NCBI GenBank assembly: GCA_012845835.1 | Contig: JABAKD010000007.1 | Span: forward strand, 11,583,511-11,647,510 | Reading direction: 5' to 3' | Source of the DNA: Undaria pinnatifida | Lineage: Eukaryota > Sar > Phaeophyceae > Laminariales > Alariaceae | Length of the DNA: 64,000 bases | Part shown: positions 1 to 10,005 of the stretch, one piece after another | How the letters are laid out: the number at the start of each line of letters is the position of its first letter | Numbering within the stretch: the first letter of the stretch is position 1 | Notes under the pieces: generated by a model | Database searches by the model: none | What the model was told of the DNA's origin: nothing | What the model saw: only the letters and a program-made list of their open reading frames with translations | Program-made: the position numbers and the translations under genes

Positions 1-2627
1 CGGCCGTTCCCCACCACTACCGCCGCCACCTGAGGTGCATACATTATGTACAAGTGGACCCAAATATGTATGTCGATGTTTGTGTTTGTTTCAATGGAAC
101 CATCCGCACACCAAAGGAGATACACTAGTTAGGTGGGGGTTTCTTTCAATCGACTACTTTCTGTATTTTGAGAAAGACACAGCATTAGAATTTTATCGCG
201 CTTTGAGACTTCCCAAAAAATAGCCGAAGCTGATACCAAACGTAGTACGCTTCGTTACGTGGGCCGCACAATTTTGTCTGATTGTATATATCGCGTGGGC
301 TGATCAAAGCGAAGGGTCGCGGCCTTAGGCAGGGGTAAGGGTTTCCGTTTCAGCTACCATTGAGGTTAAGGCTACGTTGGGCTAAGGTCTCCGGGTGATC
401 TTTGACAAAAAAACATCACTCAAACAAAAAACAAAACGACAAGCAAAAAAAACACAAAAAGCGTTGTAGTTTTTGGCAATTCATCTGGTATCTTTTGGGG
501 GGCTGAAGACTGGCAAAGCAACCCAAGGCACAGGGAGGGGAACTAGTTTATTGAACGAACAGGGTATTGCGTACGTAATACTACTCCGGCGTTGCGGGGG
601 GGGATACGACATTGTCGGAGCAAGAAATCCAAGCCGAACCTTCGAAGGTGTCGCTTAACAGTGTTTCGACTGCATATTGTATTCCACATTTGAGTCAGAC
701 TAATTTGTCCCCATGGAAACGCGGGCGCGGAGTTTAACGAATTAAACTTGGTTGAAATTGCACATGCTAGCAGGGTCGGACCAAGTGATGATGATGGTCG
801 CCCAGTTCCTAAACGTTTCACCCTCAAGCCGGCGACACCGCTTCCGCCGCCCCCGTCCGCGCTGTAGTACACAAAAATATATCGAGCGCGAAGGGATTGA
901 CAGGTTAAATTAATCACCTTGGCCACTTCACGCTTTGGGTTTACGATAGAGGCATAAAATAGATGTAACGGTTGCGGTACTAGCAGCGTGACGCAGCCTG
1001 AACGCTGGCGTTAGCGGGAGGCCTCCCAATTGCGTGCTTGGAGAGACAAGCAGGGCGCGCGTGCAGCACGATTATGTTGCAATTGCGTTTCTCGTTGTTT
1101 AGGTTGCGGAATCCTGGTCCCAGGCGCGCCGAATTTATATTTTTCCTTCTTGATATTTAAAAAGATGTGAACGACGTAACCCGTGGTGTGATTCTGTTTC
1201 ATAACTTTCAAAACACGCCACAATTGTAGCTGGTTTGTGCAGTTCGCGTGGAAATCCCGGGGAACTGGATCCAGTAGGTTTCGCCATCTCATGTCCTCGT
1301 ACCGTCCAATTTCCCGAGCGAAAAAACACGACCACGTTCCACCGGCTATCCCCTCCGTAGCAAAGGTATCTATTTACGGTCTAGTACGAAGTTTCTAGTG
1401 TCAGACACGCACGGACGGCCGACCTAATTCACAGAAAATTGGCTAGTGGTAGCAAAGACATTGTCAAGCTTCTGTCAGGTACCCTTTTTTTCGCGTAGTT
1501 ATCGTCCCTCACACCAATAGATCTTCAATGAACGCCGTCCGTCGAACACCCCCAAACTTCCCACTGTTCGACACCGATTACCCTTGCGGACAACTAAACA
1601 GAAGGTCAACTTGCCTAGTGTGACGGTTTCGTCACTCTCGTCGCTATCCGTAACCGCCGTGGTCTGTTGAGCAAGTTGTCGTAGATCTCCTCGCCGACCC
1701 GTACTTCTCTTCAGCGCCAGGGATTCCCTGCGCAAAAACCATACCATGATCGGTTTCCATGTGTGATGGCGACAATCTACCTTATATACGCGGTGTGTAC
1801 TCTAGACGTTTACGGAGACCGTCATATGTCCAATTTTGGGTGCTCACGCACAACTAACTGATGTAGGCATGATTTAGTTTGTTGTGGGAAGCCGGGCTCC
1901 AATAAGACCTAGGGCAATGACGGTTTTGACTGTTGCTAAAACCCGAGCTGGAATTAGTACTGTATGTATACCCTTTTCGCACTGTTTGACGACCACTGTA
2001 TTGTTTGGTGTAGCACACATTCGTACTTGTCGTGCGGGGGTTACTAGGAGAATATTCCTGAAGAACGGTCGGCAGGTATTCAGGTCAAATTGGTAGAATC
2101 TTCCATGCTTTTATTTAATCGGGATCTGGATTATCGTTCATATGTCGATGATGTGACTGAAAAATGCGCTACACATTATGAGGAGGCGCACGTATCATAA
2201 AGAAACACGACCACGAACAACATCGCAAACGACGGTATTCAGACTCCTCCATTCTTACCCCAAAGCAATTATCACGTCGATCTAAAGAGCCCAGTACAAC
2301 ATCATCGACGTGAAGCAGCCGATACTGCCGAGGAAGGGGGTGTACATGAGCTATTATTGTAGCACTCAAAAACGTCTTCGACATAGACGCAACACGATGC
2401 TTTATAGTCGGCTACTGCACGCTTCTACTAATGGGCTACTGCTCGGGACGGTACAGCCCATTACATGTACTCTTCAGTTTGTTTGCAATTTTTGGTCCAA
2501 GCATGGACGGTAGGCAAGGCAATTACGAACCCCGCTAACCGGTAGTAGAAACGATCACGAAATGGCGCGGGGCTAGAAAAGGCCGCCATGAGAAACAAAC
2601 AAAAATGGAAGGAAGCTTGTCTTTTTT
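1..2627. other. Unassigned, gene-poor sequence
   Basis: I see no recognisable gene, RNA or mobile element here. The open frames are short, lack known motifs and overlap on both strands. The least random-looking is a minus-strand frame at 1499-1747 (82 codons, containing DSDESDE), which could be an exon fragment, but no convincing splice sites frame it. Confidence 0.4.
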
Positions 2628-2816
2628 TCATCCAGCCGGTAACTTGACCAGGACACTGGTGTCTGTTGCAATGGCTCGGGTGACTCGCCGGACTGATCGC
2701 CTGTCCCTCGGTGACCTTCGGATTTCCTGCCGTTCGCTTTTCCACGTGTGGATGCGCTCCATCAAATTTAACACAGCCTCCTTGCTTACTTTCGTCTTGT
2801 TGACGTACAGGGTCAC
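2628..2816 (-). CDS. Short basic ORF, possible gene relic
   Basis: A 62-codon frame reads like protein: a hydrophobic/charged start (MTLYVNKTKVSKEAVLNLME), then an Arg/Ser-rich stretch, ending at a TGA. A different minus-strand frame overlaps it over 2461-2745, so a frameshifted relic is possible. No domain is recognised and no clear splice sites or promoter were found. It could be chance; the amino-acid pattern is the only support. Confidence 0.2.
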   Translation of the reverse strand: MTLYVNKTKVSKEAVLNLMERIHTWKSERQEIRRSPRDRRSVRRVTRAIATDTSVLVKLPAG

Positions 2817-3952
2817 TCGTTGTGCGAGTAGTGCAAAGGCACTATGGAAAACGGTGATAATCCCTTGACGTACCCGTGGTCACTTACGAATGTATCTACT
2901 ATTAGTAGGTATCTACTAATAATAGGTATCTATGTGCATGTGGTGCCTAGATAGCAACAGGTTTTACTCTGCGGCAGCTTGTTCGCCCAGTTTTTGATCG
3001 TATCCTTTACAAGGGTTGATACTGATTTATGTCTTCGTTTCCAATTACACCCGGACCTGAGCCTTCCAGAATGACTTCGGGTATATGCAATGTATTTCCG
3101 CTGGCACAGCCCACCACGAAGGGGCGTCTAGAGCGGACCTTACCACCGAAAAATGATGGGTTTCCCCAGACGGCCACACTGCCAATCAAAAATGCCCTTA
3201 AGACCTGCCTGCACTAAACGGCGAGCAGCCTGACATTATTAGCGAACCCACTTAGTGTTTTCTTCGCACCTGGTGTTGTGGATTGAGGTTTGCTTGAGAT
3301 GTCCCGGAGGCTCGTGGCGGGTGATAATGCTCGCTTCTTCCATGTCTTTGGCAAACCTGACCATCCACACCCGACAATCGAATACGAAAATAGCAAACCT
3401 CCGGGGTTGAACTGCAGTAGTAGAGCGAAGAAGTATGAGCAAGCGCAAAAGTAATCAGAAAAATGTTACCCAGCGCTAAAGCGACATAAAACGAATACCA
3501 GAACAAGCCCACGCTGCTGTAACGGAGCATGTCAAGACTACCATTTACCACGTATCACATAAACCCAACCATATTGCAGACCTCGCCCCCCGAACAATGC
3601 GGAAAATTTGCGAGTATTATTAACGCTACTGGTGCATAAAATGCCCAAGTATTCCCGAGCAAAGCCGTACAGGTTTTTGGAATAAATGAAATATAACTGG
3701 AACAAATTCGTTTCTCCGTCGACAGCACAGACCCTAAAATGTGTGCACGATGACTAAAGGAGTTTCTAAGGCAACATTTCACTCGCAAAAAGAAGGGGGG
3801 GGTGGTATGATATAGAGGCATCTCTTGTTGCCGGCAACTATATCTATAATATGACGATCTAAGACGAAGCTAATTTCAACACAAAAACGTCGTATTTCCA
3901 TTTTTGCTCTTGTTTTTGTTTCTGAAGCACGTTTCGAGGAATACCTAGGCCG
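2817..3952. other. Unassigned sequence with a small AT-rich repeat
   Basis: At about 2892-2935 a short motif (GTATCTACTA and relatives) recurs three times in partly inverted form. Otherwise I see nothing that supports a gene. Confidence 0.4.
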
Positions 3953-4801
3953 TTGGACCATCATTTTGGGTTGAGGAATAGAGGTGCAAAAGCGACAAGA
4001 CACAACCGTATGATAGTGTACAGCGTCGAATCCTTGTCAACAAAAGGAGCAAACATGCCAAGACGAACACCCAGTAGAGGGACAAGTACTCTGTTACATA
4101 GAGATGCAATACAGTGCGTAGTTAATACGGTGGAGAGAAATGCGTCAAGAGAAGGATGTAACCCGATGGGTAAATTGGAGCAGAAGAAAGACGTAATCGC
4201 GGAAGACACAATATGCACCGTACGAAATTTTATAGGGAAGGATGTAATTACCCAAAACTCAAGAATAGACGACGATAATATTGGGAAAGTTTTATATTCC
4301 TGATCAATATGAGCGCAAAGATAAACAGCGAAGCGCAGAACAGCAGAACGTCAATCTAACGCAATATCACGCCAAGAAAGGAGCTAACAGAGGGAACACC
4401 GTCACTAACAAGGCAAGCACGCACGGTTCAAACGAGATATAGCGAACGATACCGCGAAATGGTAAAAATGCCCAGTGGACACGATAAACGCCGATGGAAT
4501 GCTCAAATGTTTCTGATCGGAGTACAGTACGATGTAGAAAAAGGAACATCGAACAAGAAAAATACAACAGTATATATATTGCAAATTGACTAGAAGGATA
4601 GCGCCAAAAGCCACGGCGGGGACGTTTTCGTCCAACAGAGTCAAGCACAAGGAGGAACTTCTACACTTAATCTATACAGCGGAAGACAACATACTGCCTA
4701 GTGAAATTCTAGACGATTGGGGGGAAGGAGTTTTTCAACCAATACGTATCGAGGTAAAACTTACAATATACGATGTCTACCTGTACCAAGCAAAAATGTA
4801 G
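3953..4801 (+). pseudogene. A-rich coding-like island, product unknown
   Basis: The plus strand turns strongly A/purine-rich here, unlike its flanks. Three successive plus frames look like protein: frame 2 to the TGA at 4301-4303, frame 1 open from 4360 to the TAG at 4591-4593 (with a run such as RRWNAQMFLIGVQYDVEKGT), and frame 2 again from about 4586 to the TAG ending at 4801. The changes of frame suggest one decayed gene with indels or a spliced gene, but I did not find convincing introns. The A-rich codon use differs from the candidate host exons in this window, which hints at a foreign origin such as a mobile element or virus. No domain was recognised, so the function is unknown. Confidence 0.3.
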
Positions 4802-5243
4802 TACTGGGTAAGGTTAACATAGGTCTAACACATTAAGGCGTAATAAGGTGAATGTTGGACTGCAACATGCGTCAAAACCTTCCAAAGGAAAGCTTAACAT
4901 CGTGCTTCTCGAAGGCATGCTACAAAGTGAGACGACGATACTATGCCCTTCAAACCGTCAGATTTCAAATACGAAACGGTGCGATTAGAACAAAAGCGAA
5001 CTAAGAAAAACCAGGAACATCCACCTTTGTCGGTTTCGCTACTATTGTGTTTGTTTCTTTCTTCATTTTCGCTTCGATCTGGAACACCCCCACCCCTGCC
5101 GACGACAACAATCTCTTGTGGGGAGGGGGGCAACATGACCGTTCGGTATACCATCGTCACGGACCCAAAAGACGCACACCTATTCAAGGACTGGTGCGAA
5201 TGGAGGCAATCTTCTCGGTTCGCCGGTGCTAGCTGCGGCGCAT
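4802..5243. other. Unassigned sequence
   Basis: Nothing recognisable. The overlapping short frames on both strands have no motif, and this lies just downstream of the stop of the 5.2-6.0 kb gene model. Confidence 0.35.
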
Positions 5244-5959
5244 CTACGAGGGAAGTCTGAACACATTTCGTACGTCGTTTCGCTCTTCACTGCTCGTTTG
5301 ATCTCTGCGCGCAAGACGTCCCGTTAGCGATGGTACTGCTTCAAAATATCTCTTCGTCGTCCCCCATGGAGGTGCAATTTAAGCAATGGGTCTTGAGATA
5401 CTGTAGTATTTTATATGAATAAAGAACAGCAATTTATATCCCCGCTCTGAATTACATGGCCTACCAATATGATTGCCGAACAAGTGCATATGGCGTGTAC
5501 ACGGAAAACACGCACCTGTTCCAGGGTAGATTGCCCGACGCACGAAGAGAGGCATCGCGGTTCGCCCTTGCCAGTTCCGACGCATCGAGGAGCGACGTCG
5601 CGAAGCCCTGGAACTCATCCATCTGCGACCGCTCCAGGGCCAGCCCGCTTGGTCCCATTGGAATGTGGGCACCGAGAAGAATGCCCTTCTTCTTTAAAAC
5701 TCTCACAGTTTCCCTATAAAAAAGGGAGGCGTGTCCGTGTTACCCGGGCGTGAAAACAAAAAATTAGCAACACCATTACGGCTGATCGTTAGTGATCGGT
5801 TGGTATCAGTATGCGTTTACTTGTCCGGGGGTTCGTATACTTAGATGCGTTAGGACTCAGGGGAGACCATGACCGTTTTTCGCTCTGAGCACCAGCAGCT
5901 TTGTTCCGTTGGAACACGGGCCTCAGTAAGGACGCCACGCTTCTTGCGACCGTCAAAAG
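5244..5959 (-). CDS. Candidate three-exon host gene, product unknown
   Basis: Modelled by eye on the minus strand. The central exon (5713-5516) is best supported: a pyrimidine tract ending TTTTATAG precedes it, a CAG|GTGCGT donor follows it, and it encodes a clean frame including KKKGILLGAHIPMGPSGLAL. The last exon (5304-5244) starts after GCGCGCAG, restores the split codon exactly, and runs 19 residues to a TAG. Intron lengths would be 211 bp and, upstream, about 160 bp. The upstream exon (about 5959-5874, containing LLTVARSVASLLRPVF) uses a weaker GTCATG donor, so it is less certain, and the true 5' end is unknown. Phases agree at both junctions. No protein family is recognised. A decayed copy of the central exon lies at 7108-7190, so the sequence may belong to a repeated or duplicated gene. 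Confidence 0.45.
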
Positions 5960-6392
5960 CTGCATTGTATCAAGGAAGTACGTTTTCGGGGTACGAATTT
6001 CATGCACAGCCGTAGTGTCAGGAGCGTAAACACTCGTAAACCCTACTACATTGCCTGGCCGAAGCAGGTCGGCTTATCACGGACAACGCAGAGATCACAT
6101 GTACCAGGCGCGAAGCGACGTTAGATGCTCAGGGAGTCGCAAGAAGGGTGATATGCCTCCAAGACTATGAACCACTCGTGGGGCGGACTTGCGGCACTTT
6201 GTAATGTTGGCGTGAACAGTCTAATTAACCGCTGCCTCCAGATGAGACGCTCGATGGTAGTTTAAGAATGGAGCAATACAATTATATAGTGCCTTTGAGC
6301 TGGTACTAGATTATGACATCCGGTAATTCCCCCCTTTCGAGGAAGACGACAGGGGGGGATGCACGCAAGCGTGTCGGCGGAGCACATACCAC
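5960..6392. other. Unassigned sequence
   Basis: This could hold the promoter or further 5' exons of the minus-strand gene to its left, but I see no clear exon or core promoter. Confidence 0.35.
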
Positions 6393-6562
6393 CCAACCAA
6401 CTGACCAACCAACAAACTAATCAACCAATCAGCCAATCAACCAATGAACCAATCAACCAATTAACCAACCAACCAACCAACCAACCAACCAACCAACCAA
6501 CCAACCAACCAACCAACCAACCAACCAACCAACAAACCAACCAACCAACAAACAAACCATTT
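6393..6562 (+). repeat. CCAA tetranucleotide microsatellite
   Basis: A degenerate to perfect (CCAA)n tract. The centre (about 6462-6530) is almost pure and the flanks drift to CCAAT and CAAA variants. It keeps a plus-strand frame open (Thr/Asn/Gln repeats), which is a by-product of composition. Confidence 0.95.
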
Positions 6563-6677
6563 TTTTCAGACCCTAAGGCTACGGTTGGGGGGAGACCATC
6601 TTTTTTTATGGTGGATTGGAGTGTGCCTCTCGACCTTACGGAAAAAACTAGAGTATCGACATTTAGTGTGGTGCGAC

Positions 6678-6924
6678 GGGTGCTACGATAGAGGTGGCAG
6701 TTTTCGTCTGAAATGGTTTTTGAATGACGGGGCTCCTTAACCCAAAATCGTCAGAAATCAGGCCATTTGTTTTTTGCGTATTTCTCTTTCCGTACGTAGG
6801 CCATGAGAATTTTCGTCCGGTAGCAGTTGTATTTTTCTCCAAATCAGCTTTCAGGGAGAGGTGTGAAGCTTCCAAAGCTGAGGAAACCCCAGAAAAGAAG
6901 TGGTGCACCTCTATCGTAGCCCGC
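6678..6924. mobile_element. MITE copy 1 (247 bp, inverted ends)
   Basis: The ends are inverted: GCTACGATAGAGGTG at 6682-6696 is matched by its reverse complement at 6906-6920. Imperfect 10-bp direct repeats flank the element (GTGGTGCGAC on the left, ATCGTGCGCC on the right, 7 of 10 matching). It has no coding capacity. Related copies lie at 8885-9149, 22252-22514 and, truncated, about 26392-26513. They share the interior CTCCTTAACCCA region and the GTGGTGCACCTCT right end. Confidence 0.75.
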
Positions 6925-7107
6925 ATCGTGCGCCCTAGCTTACTATTTAGGTTGAGAATCGGTATCGGAGGAAGTAGTGCACCCCGTATTGTTAACGCCA
7001 CAAACAAAAAGAAGGTTCCCAACAGGACCCCCATACCGTAGCATTGTTGGAGAGCAGCACAACCGACCGCGTTCTGGCAAACGTGTCCCCACTTGTATAG
7101 CTGCGAT

Positions 7108-7190
7108 CGCTTGAATCGGAATGTTGACGGCTGTTCGGGTATTTCGTCACATCGGAGTACAGGCGCCTAGGAGGATGCCTTTCTTAACCC
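7108..7190 (-). pseudogene. Decayed duplicate of the 5.6-kb exon
   Basis: Read on the minus strand, this segment encodes VKKGILLGACTPM followed at once by a stop. That matches LKKKGILLGAHIPM in the central exon at 5713-5516. DNA similarity continues weakly to a shared GCGATCGCAG/GCGGTCGCAG block. The copy carries a stop and indels and has no splice borders, so it is probably a dead duplicate or part of a dispersed repeat that includes the exon. Confidence 0.45.
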
Positions 7191-8884
7191 TAGAACCCCC
7201 GCCCTTATATACCTACAGCCAAAAGTTTACCAAGGACGCAAGGAGGGGGGACATAATAATATTGTTTTCCGTTTTCGGAGGTGTCACACAATATAGTTTT
7301 TCTCAACCTTGAACGGCGAAACCTTGAATAAAGTATCTAATTTATACCGTTTCAATATTTTTTTATATATTTGGCAGTGGGTGGAGAGGTTAACTCCTAT
7401 CTGTATACATTTAAGAGCGGAAGGGGTGTACTCAGTCTGTGCATGGCCGTCGTCGTGTGACCATAGACCCTCGCATCCCTGCTATGCCGGGACGGAGCAC
7501 GCCGAGGTTTCACCAACCAGGCAGGCATTACTTGCACCAAGCCCGAAGCGCCGTGAGGTGTTCGGCGAGTCACACGGAGGGTGAGCTGGATCCTGCCAAG
7601 AAACGCTCGTATAACGGACTTCGGCACCTTGTGCCTACTTCCTTGCTTATAGATGGCAGCTCTTGTGAGTTACACTTGGCTTTATGGTGTGGCCACTCAA
7701 GAGACAGCAATGGGTATCAATAATACTATGTAACAGCCGTGTGGGTGCCTTAACATGAACACATTACTGCGGCCATTCCCCTTGTGCGGAGTTGGGTTTC
7801 TCCACCCGCCAGAAGCGTCGGAAAGGGTGAAACAAAATTAACTCGGACTAGCACAGTTCAAGCGGGCGTGAGGCGGCTTCGCGTACTCGGCATTAGAAAG
7901 TACTCACTCTCTTGAAAAACATCGGTGTTGAATAGCCGCAAGAAAAATAGTCAGTACACCGTCGGCCCCATGATGCAACGCGCACAGGAAATGTCCAGCG
8001 TACAGCGTAATGAGATGTTTAAGACGGGCGGCGAATATGTCGTGTGTTTCTCGTATTGACACCTTTTTTTCGATTGGTATTTGAGAAGCCCGCTCTCGTC
8101 GTCTTCTTGGTCGATTTACATGGGCCACCGAATTGACTAAAACACCGATGCTTTTGCTGGAGATGCGTAACCAAACTGACATTTTGTTTCAAAAAGGGTT
8201 TAGATGACGTGTAGAACTCGGTAGTTACGGAACCTCGGAGGACGAAAAAGGGCGCACCTTTAGATTGGCATTCACAAGGAACGCGTCGCATTCATATTGG
8301 TATGAAATTTAAGTGGAGGTAAAACCACAGTAACAGCGCAAACAGAACCAAGGACACCGAGAAATCTAACCTAAAATCATGTTTGATATGAGGGATAATT
8401 TGTGCTACTCACCTGTCTGATTCCCTGGCTTCCTGCTGTTTTCCACTTGCGTAATTCCTCAACCCCATCGCAAGCTCTCGCTGAGCGTGCAACGTTGCCT
8501 CAATGGCGCCGTTCCTGTCAAAAACAAGGACAAATTCCACAAGATGAAGCGTGGATTTTAAACGAAGTGGATGCATGCTCGTTGGAGTGAAAGAACGGAT
8601 AATTTTCGGGATCCACCAAGGACGAAATGTAAACTGCGTTCGCCAACAACATCGAGCGGCCCGGGGAGTTTATTGGTGTTACCACCACGACTCCTTCACA
8701 GTGTGATTTCACACAAAATAAAGGCGACACGTTGATGGATGGTGTGCTGTCTGAAGGGCGTGGCTTCATAACCCGACATAAGAGGGAAACTGTTCGTGTT
8801 TTTGCAGCATCATGAGTAGGGTATGCCTATATCATTCTACGCCGCGGGCTTGTTCATCAGGTTGGAAGTTTTCGTTCACTTGAC
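7191..8884. other. Unassigned sequence with a possible MITE end
   Basis: No gene is supported. Around 8240-8270 the sequence GGGCGCACCTTTAGATTGGC resembles the right end of the MITE family (GTGGTGCACCTCTATCG), but I could not find the matching left end, so it may be a solo relic. Confidence 0.35.
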
Positions 8885-9149
8885 GCGTGCCACGACAGAG
8901 GTAGCACGTTTCGTCTAGAACTGTGTCCTGAAAGGTGGGTATCCTTAACCCACAAATGTCGGAACTATTGTTCGGCCATTTCGGCGTTGCGTGACTCTCG
9001 TTGTGTATCAAGAACTTGCAATTTTTCACCCAGTAGCAGCTATATTTCTTGCTAAACCATTTGTTTGGGTTATGAAGGACATTTCCTAACCCCCTCACCT
9101 AGGGTGAAGAACCATAGCAAAAGAGTGGCGCACCTCTACGGTCACAGGC
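8885..9149. mobile_element. MITE copy 2 with perfect 10-bp target duplication
   Basis: This 265-bp element is flanked by identical 10-bp direct repeats, TTCACTTGAC, at 8875-8884 and 9150-9159. Its ends are imperfect inverted repeats (12 of 18 positions match), and the inside is alignable with the copies at 6678 and 22252. A target duplication of 8-10 bp is the known signature of Mutator-like (MULE) transposons, so a MULE-derived MITE is the best inference. It encodes nothing. Confidence 0.8.
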
Positions 9150-9159
9150 TTCACTTGAC

Positions 9160-9655
9160 AAACCAGGTCCGCGTGAGGTCAAGAGACAGGTCGGTAGGGA
9201 GCCCCAACTAGGAAAGAAGCGGAACGACGCACCTCCACCGCGGTACGGTAGGGGGCTGCCTTTCCATCCCGAAGGCTTGTTGCTGACGACAAAAAAGTTC
9301 TAAAACACCGAGAACCATCCCACGCAAAGGGTGCAGAAGAGGTTTCTGACCTCATAATGATGAGGAGATCAATGTTTGTCTCCAGAAAATATTTTTCAAA
9401 GAAAGAACGTTGGCGCAACTCGTCTAACATTGCTTATGCGCTAGCACAAAAAAATCAACGTACTAGGAGGGTCACCGTAGTAGTCAATAGGTCTGCTCTA
9501 GACCAGATACCAAATTAATGTAACGCCTACTGTGTGATGACTCCTTGTGAACAGATATATACGGGCTCCCAACGTGTACGTTGAGGGGTTGGGGAGGGAA
9601 AGTTATAGGGTTGAAACCGGGGTCGAGTCATAGGTTGCGGCGTCCCTTCGAGGCT
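9160..9655. other. Unassigned sequence
   Basis: No gene is visible. GACGCACCTCCACCGCGG near 9228-9245 vaguely resembles a MITE end but has no partner. Confidence 0.35.
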
Positions 9656-9865
9656 GGGTTGGTAGCTGAGGTTAATATTAATGCAGGGGCTAAGGTAGAG
9701 GTTGCGGTTGGGGTTGGGGTTGAGGTTGGCGTTGTGGTTGAGGTTGATGTCGGCGTTGTCGGGTCAAGATCGGGGTTGGAATTGGGGTTGAGGATGGGTT
9801 GGGGTTGGGATTGGGGTTTCAGTTGCGGTTGCGGTCGGAGAACAGGTTGGTGTTGGCGTTGGCTT
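9656..9865 (+). repeat. Degenerate GGGGTT-type hexamer tract
   Basis: The plus strand is built from variant hexamers (GGGGTT, GAGGTT, GCGTTG, GTGGTT) over about 200 bp, densest at 9700-9830. Because the period is six, a plus frame stays open with an alternating Val/Gly/Glu pattern. The motif resembles G-rich telomeric repeats but is too varied to be a functional telomere. It lies just past the 3' end of the minus-strand gene whose stop is at 10006. Confidence 0.8.
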
Positions 9866-10005
9866 TGGGGTCAGGATTGGAGTTTATTTGGGGTTAGTGT
9901 AACGTTGATATAGGGGTAGCGTTATACAATTGGTTACCCTGACCGTGGGGGTTGGGGTGTTTGTGTCGGCGGGAGTAAGTGAAGGAAATTGGGGTTTAAC
10001 GTCCC

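Noticed and set aside
6359..6691. 110-codon frame with Thr/Asn/Gln repeats
   Set aside because: It is the translation of a CCAA microsatellite, continuing into a MITE end.
9581..9913. Val/Gly-rich 110-codon frame
   Set aside because: Produced by the six-base period of the G-rich tract.
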